A DNA stretch of 64,000 nucleotides from Solanum dulcamara. Its lineage: Eukaryota > Streptophyta > Magnoliopsida > Solanales > Solanaceae. The DNA is taken from positions 25,524,001-25,588,000 of the forward strand of contig NC_077240.1 of assembly GCF_947179165.1 (NCBI RefSeq), given 5' to 3'. The notes under the pieces were generated by a model. The model made no database searches, was not told the DNA's origin, and saw only the letters and a list, made by a program, of their open reading frames with translations. Below are positions 22,200 to 33,060 of the stretch, piece by piece. Within the stretch, counting starts at the first letter, position 1, and each line of letters opens with the position of its first letter. Both the position numbers and the translations under genes were made by a program.

Positions 22200-22835
22200 A
22201 TATTAGGATTGTGTATCAATCGATTCGGTTCGATTTTGAAGTTTATTGATATGACTTATCGGTTTGTAAACATGCTAAACCGTTATAGAATCATCAAAAT
22301 ATTGACTTATCGATTATCGATTTATCAATTCTTCATTATTATCAGTTCGATTCGATTTAACCGTTAAAATTTGACATAAAATAAAATCATTGCAAATCAC
22401 TAAGAAACAAGGTGACAAACTAAATGAATTATGTAATTGATAACCCGATGATAAATTAATAAATTATATTTATATCATTCGATATATAAAGTCTTTGACT
22501 TACGATTTAGTTTCATACTTATATTTGTGGTTGTCTCAAACTTTCGATTTTTCTACAGTATATTAGTATTTGCTCGAAAGTTTGAGACAACTATAAATAA
22601 AAGTATAAAACTAAATCGTAAGTCAAAGACTTTATATATCGAATGATATAAATATAATTTATTAATTTATCATCGGGTTATCAGTTAATCCATTAAAAAA
22701 AAAATCAAACCGTTAAAAATCGATAACTCCGATAATAAAAAAATTAAAATAGTTACTGAAACTATTAAATCAAAAAATCATTACCTATAAATTAATATTT
22801 TTTTTTATTCGGGTTATCGGTTTTGGACAACACTA
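22200..22835. mobile_element. MITE of the TCGGTTCGGTT family with internal hairpin
   Basis: The left end reads GTGTATCAATCGATTCGGTT and the right end GGTTATCGGTTTTGGACAAC. The interior resembles 36220-36782 over long stretches (CGGTTTGTAAACATG, AAATCACTAAGAAACAAGGTGACAAAC). This copy carries an added inverted duplication at 22438-22683 that the 36-kb copy lacks. Boundaries are approximate. Confidence 0.5.
22438..22683. repeat. Near-perfect 110-bp inverted repeat (long hairpin)
   Basis: Arms 22438-22547 and 22574-22683 are reverse complements with only about four mismatches by eye, separated by 26 bp. Shared words include TGATAACCCGATGATAAATT and TTTGACTTACGATTTAG. A transcript across it would fold into a long double-stranded stem suited to Dicer-like processing. 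No protein frame is present. Confidence 0.9.
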
Positions 22836-23115
22836 CTTAGCATTAATTTTTATTTTCAAAATTTAATATTAAACATCAATTAATAAAAATAGTATAATAA
22901 AATAATCATATTAAATTATGAATTATAATTTTCTTAATAAGCATGTGAATTTTTTTCTTGATGAACGTATATCAAATACAAAATATAACAAACATATATC
23001 AAATACAAAATATAACAACTAAAAGTAAACGAAAGAATCTGAATACATTTTTACTTAGTTAACAGAGTTATATGGTGAGAAGCGGTAGTTTGTTTGCGTA
23101 GGCCATTAGATTTTC

Positions 23116-23124
23116 CTATAAAAG
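23116..23124 (+). promoter_or_regulatory. TATA box of the MIR403 gene
   Basis: CTATAAAAG, followed by TCTCCCCTCCACCTAACTCATCTTTC, a conserved block shared with units A and B (broken here as two words of 10 and 16 bases). It is about 240 bp upstream of the mature strand. Conservation of the box across three paralogous units supports a real Pol II promoter. Confidence 0.7.
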
Positions 23125-23289
23125 TATGAAGGCTTCTCCCCTCCACCTAACTCATCTTTCATTTGGTATCTGCCCTAATAACCTAGCCGCCGAACGCCGG
23201 CCTCCATCGGCCCTTTATTTTACTCTGCTTTTTCTCTAAAGTTGTTGACCAAGCTGAAATTTTGCAGACAGCAGAAAAGGAAAATCAGG

Positions 23290-23391
23290 AAGAGGCATAT
23301 TTCACGTTTGTGCGTGAATTTAACAACCCTTTTCATATGAAATCTGTAGTTGTCTGTTAGATTCACGCACAAACTCGTAATAGGTCTTTTC
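23290..23391 (+). ncRNA. MIR403: MIR403 microRNA precursor
   Basis: The 3' arm at 23358-23378 (21 nt, starting TTAGATTCACGC and ending ACAAACTCG) is identical, as I remember it, to miR403 of Arabidopsis and other eudicots. The 5' arm GTTTGTGCGTGAATTTAAC (about 23306-23324) pairs along its length with few mismatches, giving the star strand. The lower stem continues through AGAGGCATATTTC paired with GTAATAGGTCTTTT. The loop is about 33 nt. miR403 is known to direct cleavage of AGO2-family mRNAs and so links microRNA activity to antiviral silencing; that role is family knowledge, not visible here. The precursor lies about 180 bp from its TATA box. The primary transcript probably extends into the gene-poor DNA to the right. 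Two diverged paralogues lie 7 and 12 kb upstream. Confidence 0.9.
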
Positions 23392-23880
23392 GAATTTCTG
23401 CGCTTTGATTTGTATCTATTTCTCCAATTGGTGAACTTTGTCCAGTAGTAAAGGGGGAAAAAAGCTTTCTCATGATTGGAGGTGAGACTCTGATCTCATT
23501 TCCCATCCGGGTTACTGCATATATATTTCCTTGCTCTTTACTGATTTGATTGATTCTTTGTTGGAAAAAGTCAGCTTAGAAGGCCATGTACGCTTTGCAT
23601 TTTCAAAATCTGCAGCTGCTCTTTTTACTTTTATCTGCCATGGACGAATGGATTCTGTTTTAGATTAGAAATCCATGATTCATTTGTTTGTATATCTATC
23701 TTGTAGCCTATTTATTCCATATGAACTAGTAGTTTATCTATTGGGGATAGAGAATGAACTTGTTGAAGCTTTCTTTTGTATTTTTCTTATGATCTGAATG
23801 GATACAAAGGATTCATATAGGTGACCTCTAAGTAATTTTGATTGTTATATTTCACTTGCTTAAGTTCATGGTCCCCCAGG

Positions 23881-23998
23881 TATGTTGCTCGGACTCTCCA
23901 AAAAAAGAAACCACACCCGAGTTGAGTTGGGTTCTTCAAAAATACACTATGAATCCAACACGTACTTGTCTCCATTTTTGAAGAGTCCGGGCAACATA
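23881..23998. mobile_element. Short Mutator-like MITE with TATGTTGCTCGGACTCT ends
   Basis: A 118-bp element. The left end TATGTTGCTCGGACTCT matches the reverse complement of the right end TATGTTGCCCGGACTCT. The flanks TCCCCCAGG (23872-23880) and GCCCCCAAG (23999-24007) match at 7 of 9 positions. It lies about 500 bp downstream of the MIR403 hairpin. The overlapping frames on both strands are products of the MITE. Confidence 0.75.
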
Positions 23999-24007
23999 GC
24001 CCCCAAG

Positions 24008-25900
24008 GTGATTCCAGTGAACAGTTTGAGAGTAGCACTCGTTCAATTAACTGCAGATGGTAACAATTATACCATTAATATATGATGTTCATTACTTTTC
24101 AACCTAAATAAGAGGGAATATAAAGAGAGTAGTCTCTTGGAAGTACCAATTTTAAAAAGGAACACTGATGTTTCACTTCTCCCGCGATATAAACATCTCT
24201 CATTTGGCACGAATAGTTGCCCGATACTTGAACGGGTTTGAAAATTGTGGAACAGTTATGATAACAACTTCATTAGTTTAAGAGGGAAGTAGGAGATACA
24301 AAGCCAACGGCATCAACTACCCAATGCATAAAAATAGATGGCGAATTCATAGTCCATCAGCAGATATATGAGGCATAAAACATGCATATTTGGTTTAACA
24401 ATGTCAAAGTATCTTTATCTCAAAACTCTAGTTTGTTTTTCTTACTAAATCAACGTTCCTTGCTCCAAATATTTCATTTTTTTCCTTTCATTTTAACTAT
24501 AATGTAAACATGATCCTATTCGTCATCTTTATTTTCTCTAGTTCCCAATAGATGAGTAAGTTGGCCTCAGAATGAACGAGGAGATTCGTTGTAGGTTGAT
24601 GCTAAACCAATTGAGACCTCTGCTTAATTTAACACTAAAATGATGTGGGAATATGTTTCCACTTCTACCCTTTATAAGTCAGTAATTTGAGAGTAACATG
24701 TTAAGTTGCAATAAGTCCATGCATTCATCATTTAATCCATCTTTAGTTTAGTGGGTAAAGTTCTATTTCCGAATAGTTAACGATTTATGCGCTTCTCTAT
24801 GACGATTTCCATTCTTTTTATTTACATGGAGCTTAACTAACTGGATGTTTTACAAATATGGTGAGATTGATGTTAATGGTTCCAAGCCAGTTCAAGTGAA
24901 ACATTCATAACTTCCCAATAAGAATTCATCTGTTGCGGTAGAGCTCACAGTCAAGTAAACAATCCCTTCAAAAAATTTCATGGGATGGCTGTGGAAGTCG
25001 ACTTCGAATTCATGAATTTGCTTTTTGAGGAAATGGTTAATTTTGGTGTTAGCAGTCTTATGAACTTTTTAAGATACAGATAAGGCTTAATGAGGTAAAC
25101 CTTACATTCTATGCTTCAGTATCTATCTTTATCGCTTCTTTTTTGTAATTATACATTGCATCACTGTCTGAATTGTAGAAAACACAGTTGGGTTAGTTGT
25201 TTTCTTATCTACATCTGGGTTTTACTATAAAGCATAAGACTACCTTTTAGTACTTCTGAATGTTAACTATTAGGTGTACTCAGTTATGAACTTATTTCAG
25301 GATCATTTTACAGTTCATTATGCTTTGGAAGCAATTGAATCCAAGAACAAGACTAAAAGGATCAATATTAGGCGAATAGCTCTAAAAAGTTCAATAGTAG
25401 GCTATATAAAATTGAGTCATTAACGAGTATGTATTCCCTAGGGGAGTTTGAGTACCTGGTGTGGTGAAATAATAAGTGGGATATGTTATCATGATGTTAG
25501 CTGGTTCCTTCTTCAAGTCGAACACCAGTTATGACACTTGGTAATTTGTTGTGTTGGGTTCTTCTTACCTGTTCTATGACATTCATGAACACGGTTGGGT
25601 TTTCTCAGTTTGGTCTGAAGTATAATGTAAGATAAAAAAAATGAAAGAAAACAGGTAGATTGTGTAAATTGTATTAAGTTGATTGTTGATCATAACCATC
25701 AGAAATATGTGCAGTATGTTTCTTGCTCCAAATTTGGGAATTCAACAATAAATGGTTGGGAAACATTGATGAATCAGTAAGGTAATGATGTTGTAAATTA
25801 CATTCTGCTCATCCGCATACCGTATTAACTACTACTACTCCTATCTTTTTTCTCAGGCCAGTTTTTTTCAGCTTAGAGAGTTACTCAAGATAGTTGCAAC
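24008..25900. other. Intergenic, no gene seen
   Basis: A moderately AT-rich region between MIR403 and the E2 pseudogene. I see no coding frame, tRNA or bounded element. It could include the 3' part of the MIR403 primary transcript, but nothing in the sequence proves it. Confidence 0.5.
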
Positions 25901-25904
25901 ATTC

Positions 25905-26640
25905 TTAACAAATCCTTAGCTGTTTGATCTTCTGCTCTGCGGGAAGGTCTACTCCTGTCGGTACTACCAAAGTATGATGCTTGCAATAGGTTCCATTCTG
26001 TTCGAAAGCCCTGTAGAGTTCATGGAAAAGATTAACCATGAAGTCACTGTCATCCATTTTCTTCCAGTAGTTCAGCAGAATATAGTGAGCCCTTGTCCTA
26101 AAGTATCCTTCTACAAAATGTTGGAAGTTCATGGGGGATTCCCTCAGCATATAAAGCATGCCCTTACGTCAAGGTGAAGGCTTTCTTGTAACCTTCTACC
26201 CCACTAGGATTTAAACGGGTCGCACTCAAGATTGAAGTCTGAATAGCTGTGAGCACTTGTAATATGTTAGACTTCTGTGGATTCCACTTGCCTTGAACTC
26301 CACAGTACCAATTAGTCACAAAGTTTCCACATTCCAAGAGGCTAAGAGTAACCTTACCCTTGGGGTCCAAATATTGGTTCAAGTCAAGATCATAGGAATG
26401 ATAATGAAGCCTTGGAGGACAATTGGGATAATTTCTTGGAAAAAGTATGTAGAAGAAGAAAAGACCATGAGCATAAGGCGTATCGGGTGGACCAACTATG
26501 ACTGCCTGCCCTCATAAGATCAATCCTCCTCCAATAAGATTTGACAAGAATGGAACTGGGAAGATTGTGGCGATCATAGGGGGGATAGTAAGTATGTCGA
26601 ATTTCTTAATCCGCTTAAACCACGTCTATAATCTCTTCTA
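25905..26640 (-). pseudogene. E2 ubiquitin-conjugating enzyme pseudogene (UBC23/24/25 type)
   Basis: Read leftward, the pieces line up with the C-terminal UBC domain of large plant E2 enzymes of the UBC23/24/25 (PHO2-like) group. In order they are NLPSSILVKSYWRRIDLMRA, VIVGPPDTPYAHGLFFF, ILFPRNYPNCPP, GKVTLSLL, ILQVLTAIQTSIL, and a C-terminal helical tail with FVEGYFRTRAHYIL. The pieces lie in different frames, with shifts near 26515 and 26162. At the active site the family has GKVCLSLL; here the catalytic cysteine is a threonine. About 230 residues remain of an enzyme that is usually several hundred residues longer, and no N-terminal part is visible to the right. The gene is therefore dead as an E2. 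The HPN-equivalent region is weak, which fits this divergent E2 class. Confidence 0.75.
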
Positions 26641-27435
26641 TTTCCCCATAAGTTAAAGCAAGCAATATATTATGTTCTCTGCCAAATTCTAACAATAGCA
26701 ATACCCTTCTAGTTCCTCCTTATATAGGGAATTACTTGTCCAACTATAAGAGACATAAACTTACCATATTCCCAATCTCAACTAAATCAGGAAAAGGAAC
26801 AACGATCGACAATTAAGGCAATAATTTGAATTGAACCAAAACCTTCAATGGTATTTCAAAGAATCCCTATTGTAGAAGGATTTTCATGTTTCCTAACTTT
26901 ACTTTAAAAATTGAACGTCCCTCTTCCCTAACTAGGAAGAGTAAACATTCTTTCTTTTATACGTTAATTATTTTTAAAAAAACGACAATTTTATCTTTAT
27001 ATTATCAATCTTTTTCTTTTATCTTTACTTTTTTAAAATCATGATATATTTTTTTAATCTATGTTATAAAAATAATGTATAGAAAAATAAGTACTGTTTC
27101 TAAGATAAAAACAATGTGAGAACTGCTAGTTGAGTATCTAAGTTAATGACGTTTTATAATAAATAAATGATCAGAATAAAAAACTTATTAATAATAATTG
27201 AAATTCTAATTTCTGTTTACACAAATAAAAATTCCAGACAGTGATAACTTTATAATTACATTTAATGAAGGTAATATAAAATATAATTAATAAATAGAAG
27301 TATCTTGTATAGTAAATTCCTAAAAGAAAATCTTCTTATATTATCAATAAACTTTTTACATTTTTAATTTTAAAAATATTCTATTATTGATAATTAAAAT
27401 TTGAAGGGTGTAAATGATTTTCACCCTTATCGAAT
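26641..27435. other. Intergenic, no gene seen
   Basis: AT-rich DNA between the E2 pseudogene and the second copia element. No coding frame or bounded element is visible. Confidence 0.5.
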
Positions 27436-27440
27436 GAAAC

Positions 27441-27818
27441 TATTGAGATCATCACACACGACATGAAGGCTCACCAGAGGAATTGGTTACAAAACAAATC
27501 TGGAGTTGGTTGCAAATCTGTTAGAGAGTTAGTTGAAGTTGTTAGGAGTTAGTTACAAATATGTTAGAGAGTTAGTTGAAGTTGTTAGGAGTTAGTTACA
27601 AATCTGTTAGAGAGTTAGTTGAAGTTGTTAGCTAGATATTTTATTGTATTGCCAGCTGTAACTTGTATAAATAGGTAGCTTGTATCATTTTACAAACACA
27701 AGTTCACAATATATGTAGCTAAGGCAGTATCTGCTCTTTCTCTTGTTCAGCTGATGGATGTTCACCATTAATGGTGATCATGAAGCTTCAATCTAAGCTT
27801 GAGTAGCTGGATTTCACA
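27441..27818 (+). repeat. 5' LTR with three 43-bp tandem units
   Basis: A 378-bp LTR. A 43-bp unit containing GTTAGAGAGTTAGTTGAAG occurs three times (periods set by positions 27513, 27556 and 27599). A TATA-like TATAAATAGG lies at about 27667. Confidence 0.9.
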
Positions 27819-27830
27819 TGGTATCAGAGC
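27819..27830 (+). other. Primer-binding site of the old copia element
   Basis: TGGTATCAGAGC is complementary to the 3' end of initiator tRNA-Met, the standard plant copia primer, and directly abuts the 5' LTR. Confidence 0.95.
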
Positions 27831-27998
27831 TTTAAAAGGTCCTATCTCATCTCGATTTTCTATTTCTCAGTTCTTTGTTGGTGATTTCTTCTTCGATTCG
27901 ATTTCCTTCTTCTCTGCAAATTTCTTGTTGATTAATTCTCATATCGTACTGTTCAATTTGATCTTCCTAGTCTTCAATTTAGATATTCAAATTTCAAT

Positions 27999-30900
27999 AT
28001 GGTAGAAGTTGTACCTCAATCTGATGGTTCATCTAGTTCGACTTCCACAACATTCGATGTGGAAAGTCCATTGTATATTCATCCCTCTGAAAAAGAAGGT
28101 TCAGTACTAGTTCCTGTACCATTTGATGTAATTGGATTTCTTTCATGGAAGAAAGGAGTGTTACGTTCACTTTCAGTGAAGAACAAACTAGGATTTATAA
28201 ATGGAGAATGTAAGAAGCCTTCATTAACGTCTCTTGAGTGTCGACAATGAGAGCGTTGTGATGATATGATAACCTCTTAGATATTGAACTCTCTAAGTAA
28301 AGACATTGCAGATAGTGTTAAGTATGTGTTCGACTCATTGGAATTGTGGAGTGAGCTATAAGATCGATATGATCATGCTAATGGGGCTAAATTGTATCAG
28401 ATCCAAAATGAGATTAATGATCTGAGCCAAGGAACTCTAGACATCACCTCATATTACACACAGATGAAGAAACTCTGGGAAGAACCTAGTACTTTGAGTG
28501 TTAAAAGCCAATGTAGTTGTAACTATAGATGTGGTGCCAAAGACACCATGCACAAGGTAGAGCAGGACAAATGTCTTGTTCATTTTCTCATGGGTCTTAA
28601 TGAAGTCTACACCATCATCAGAGGAAGCATACTCATGATGAATCCATTACCTTCTATGGGACAAGCTTTTGCTTTCCTTATTCAGGACAAAAAGCAAAAA
28701 GAATTCAAGCCTAGCCATCAATATTTTGCAGATCCATCTTCCATTAATGACAGCTCTTCAGGTGGATACTCAAGAGGTCCTGGAGGTCCTTTAGGAACAA
28801 AAGAATTTCAAACCAACTATACACAGAATAGTGGTACAAGAACAAGACCATTCTGTGATCACTGCAAAAGGCTGGGCACACTAAAGACAAATGCTATAAA
28901 CTCATGGTTATCCAAATAAAATCAACAACCAAGCTTATAACAATCAGCCTCAGAAGAGTTAGTTCAACAATAGAGGTTATAAAGGAAAATGAGTTGCAGC
29001 AAATGTTCATGAAAATTTGAATGCTTCTTGTCCAAATGAAAAAGGTAAGATTAATACATAGAATGGTCCTATCAATGCCTTGTCTAAAGAACAGTACAAC
29101 CATCTAGTCAACATGCTGCAGCAACTCCAAGTTGGAAATATGGGAGATTCATTTGCTAAACCACTTTCTACCACTGGATCTGTCAATTTTGCAGGTATAA
29201 TAGCTTGTAATTCTTCTATTGATTTTGAAAAACTTTTGTGTGGATGTTTCAAAGCTAAAGCTGACTTATGGATCCTACACTCAAGAGCTACACACTACAT
29301 AACCTTTGAAAAGACTCACCCAACTAAACTCATAACTATATCTTACCCCATACGTGTCAGATTACCTAATGGTTATAGAGTTACAATCACATAAATTGAA
29401 GAGGTAACACTAACTCCTGAGATTACACTGTCTAATGTTCTCTTTATTCCTACTTTCAAATATAATCTGATTTTCATTAGTTCATTAGTAAAACACCTTA
29501 AGTGCATTGCTTTCTTTACAGACTCTTTATGTCTACCGTAGGCCCCTCCACTGAAGAAGCCTCTGGAGATGGTAGAGTACATGGTGGGCTATATTTCCTA
29601 TGCTCACAATGCATACAGAAAAACAGATCCATACCTTAGAAAAGCAGGGTGTTCCCTTGACTTTCATCTCACGTTCTCAATGTAGATAAAGTACACTGTC
29701 AATGTCATTCCCATTCCTGTTCCCCTGGTTCTTCTGTACAAACTTCAGTTGTTGTTCCTAGTTCTATTGTACAAAATTCAGTTGCTACTAATAAAGACAG
29801 AGTTTTAGTTTCTAATTCTTCTATATTTCATGTTAATACTACTTATCTGTTATGGCATTATAGATTTGGTCATGTCCCTTTTGTGAAAATGAGAGGATTA
29901 ATCTCTATTCATGTGAAGTTCTCAGCTAAACAACTTTTCTTTTACCCAATCTGTTCAATGGCTAGACAATCTAGACTACCTTTTTCCACCAAAACTACTA
30001 CCTCTAATGCTTGTTTTGACCTGTTACATTTAGATTTATGGGGTCCATATCACATCCAAACATATGACAATTACAAATACTTCCTTGCCTTAGTTGATGA
30101 CGACCGTAGAGCCACATGGACACTCTGCTAAGTAGCAAGAGTAATGCCCTCTATGTGCTCCAAACCTTCACATCCATGATTGAAAATCAGTTTCATACCA
30201 CTATAAAGACAATCAGATCAGATAATGACTTAGAATTTTCCAATACTCAAGCCAACTCTTTCTTTTAAATCAACGGGATTATACATCAAAAATTTTGTCC
30301 ACACACACCACAACAAAATGGTGTGGTGGAAAGAAAGCACAAATACCTACTTGAAAAAACTAGAGCACTTTTTTTCAGTCCAAACTTCCAATAAAATACT
30401 GGGGAGAGTGCATTCTCATAGCCACTTATATTATCAATAGATTACCATCACATATCTTAAACAACAAATGTCCTATTGAGGTACTGCACCAACAGAAACC
30501 ATGCTACTCTCGTATGAGAAAATTTGGATGTCTATGCTATCCTACTATTCCTAAAGTGCAAAGAATCAAATTTGACCCTAAAACTAATCCCCATGTCTTC
30601 GTAAGATATCCTTCTCACACAAAAGGGTACAAAGTTCTAAGTCTAGCTACCAGGAAAATCCATATTTCCAGGAATGTGGTATTTCATGAGAATATCTTTC
30701 CATTTTCTTTGACTAAAAATACTACTATTTTCCCTGCATCACCACTTTATTACTCTAGCATTCCCTTTTTTCTTATCTTTATCCTGATAATGTGCCTTCT
30801 ACTTCTACTACTGAGAATATAGCCTTTGGACAGTGTGATCAAGGCACTAGTGATATCTCCACACCATCTGTGAACCCTCACTATCCCTCATCTGCCCAGC

Positions 30901-32690
30901 CTAGCACTGTGTCTCCTACTAATAGTAGTCCCTCACATCTCTCTGCAACACCAACCTTACCCAGCCAATCCACCAGACCGCATATCCCTACAGTTCCCAC
31001 ACTTAGACAATCCACTATAACATACAAACCACCCACCTACTTAAAGGACTATGTTTATCATGTCCCAAAGTCCACTTCACTTTTTCTTTGTACATCTTTT
31101 AAACACAGTAACCACATTGCTCCTAAAGATTTAATGTCTTCTAGTCAGTCTTTTGTAATGAACATATTTCATGATTGTGAGCCATTTTCTTATGAAGAGG
31201 CAATCATAAACCCTACTTGATAGACAGTTATGACACAAGAGTTTAATGCATTACATAAGAATCACACATGGGACTTGGTTTTTTTACCACCTGGAAAAAA
31301 AATTATTGGATGCAAATGGGTATATAAGATCAAACATAAATCATATGGTAGCATAGAAAGGCTGAAGGCTAGGTTAATTGTGAAGAGGTATACACAACAT
31401 GCTGGTATTGACTATATTGAGATATTCTATCCTCTAGTCAAGATGACTACAGTCTAAGCTCTACTTGCAATTGCAACCAAGAAACATTGGAATATATTTC
31501 AATTAGATGTCAATAATGCATTCCTTTATGGAGAATTACATGAGGAGGTTTATATAGAAATACCACAAGGATTGGACACTGTTTCTCATGGAGTTGTATG
31601 CAAACTTAACATGTCCTTATATGGCCTTAAACAGACCAACAAATAGTGGTATGCAAGGCTAACTGATGCTCTCAACTCAAGAGGTTACACACACTCTATG
31701 AATGATTATTCCCTGTTCCACAAAAGATCTGGTACTTTTATTGTTTTTGTAGCAGTCTATGTTGATGATGTTCTACTCACTGGGATCGATCCTTTTGAAA
31801 TTCACCACCTGAGGTCTTTTCTACATGAGACATTCAAAATAAAGTACTTAAAAAAATTGCACTACTTCTTTGGTGTAGAAGTTTTATACAAACAGGATGG
31901 CATTCTTATCTCTCAGAGAAAATTTGCTCTAAACCTGTTCAAAGAGTACAATTACAGTCAGTTTACCCCTTTCTCTTCTCCTCTTGATCCCTTGATCAAA
32001 TTGAGAGCTGAAGAAGAACCATTGTTGTCAGATCCTGCTTATTACAGGAAGCTAGTTGGAAAGTTGAACTTTCTCACAAACACTAGACTTGACATTTCTT
32101 ATGGTGTCCAACACCTTAGCCAGTTTATGCATGCTCCTAGAGAACCTCATTTACAAGCAACATTCCACATGTTAAGATACCTCAAGTAGGATCCAACATT
32201 AGGCATTTTTATGTCCAACTCAGATGACTACTCAGTGAAATTATTTTGTGACTCTAACTGGGCATCCTGTCCTGACTCTAGGAAATTTGTCACTGGTTAT
32301 ATTGTTCTACTTGGGGACAGTCCTATTAGCTGGAAGTCTAAGAACCAGGAGACCATTTCTTTATTCTCAGCTGAGGCAGAATATAGATCACTTAAGAAGG
32401 TGGTTGGTGAACTAATCTGGTTACAAAGATTGTTTGATGAACTCACAGTCCCTTCTGCACGTCTTTATCATGTGTTTTGTGACAGTCAGTCTGTTCTACA
32501 TATCGCACGAAATTCTGTTTTCCATGAGCGTACCAAACACATTAAAATAGATTGTCATTTTGTTCGAACCAAACTGCAGGAAGGCCTCATACTTTACATT
32601 ATGTTGGCACTGATCAGCAATTGGCTGACATCCTTACTAAGGCCCTAACTAGAGTTAAACATTCTAGTATGTTGTCCAAGTTGGCTGTAA
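27999..32690 (+). pseudogene. Broken copia gag-pol
   Basis: Domains appear in copia order but in several frames with stops. Gag runs 27999-28919, starting MVEVVPQSDG, with VPFDVIGFLSWKKGVL, a stop at 28248, and a damaged zinc knuckle CDHCKRLG. The protease site (about 29275) reads LHSRATHYI where an aspartate is expected, so the catalytic Asp is lost. Integrase pieces lie at 29850-30400, including WHYRFGH, LDLWGPY, and THPTTTQNG-like sequence out of frame. Reverse transcriptase runs about 31230-32190, with CKWVYKIKHKS and YVDD. RNase H runs 32211-32650, with FCDSNWASCPDSR, SAEAEYRSL and FCDSQSVLHIA. At least eight stops or shifts interrupt it, so it cannot encode an active polyprotein. Confidence 0.9.
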
Positions 32691-32719
32691 TTACATCACC
32701 TCCAACTTGAGAAAAGGGG

Positions 32720-33055
32720 TATTGAGATCATTACACACGGCATAAAGGCTCACTAGAGGAGTTGGTTACAAAACAAATCTGGAGTTGGTTACAAATCTGT
32801 TAGAGAGTTAGTTAAAGTTGTTAGGAGTTAGTTACAAATCTGTTAGAGAGTTAGTTGAAGGTGTCAACTAGATATTTTATTTTATTGCCAGCTGTAACTT
32901 GTATAAATAGGTAGCTTGTATTTATTTTACAAACACAAGTTCACAATATATGTAGCTAAGGCAGTATCTGCTTTTTCTCTTGTTCAGCTGGTGGATCTTC
33001 ACCATTAATGGTGATCATGAAGCTTCAATCTAAGCTTGAGTAGCTAGATTTCACA
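32720..33055 (+). repeat. 3' LTR with two 43-bp tandem units
   Basis: A 336-bp LTR with the same ends as 27441-27818 but one fewer 43-bp unit, which accounts for almost all of the length difference. Confidence 0.9.
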
Positions 33056-33060
33056 GAAAC

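Larger units (their letters stand above)
27441..33055 (+). mobile_element. Old, decayed Ty1/copia retrotransposon
   Basis: A 5615-bp element flanked by a perfect 5-bp duplication GAAAC (27436-27440 and 33056-33060). The LTRs are 27441-27818 and 32720-33055. Both begin TATTGAGATC rather than the usual TG, and end TTTCACA. The primer-binding site TGGTATCAGAGC (27819-27830) directly follows the 5' LTR and matches initiator tRNA-Met. The polypurine tract GAGAAAAGGGG (32709-32719) precedes the 3' LTR. The LTRs differ at many positions and the coding region is broken, so it is much older than the copia element at 2782-8802. Confidence 0.95.
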
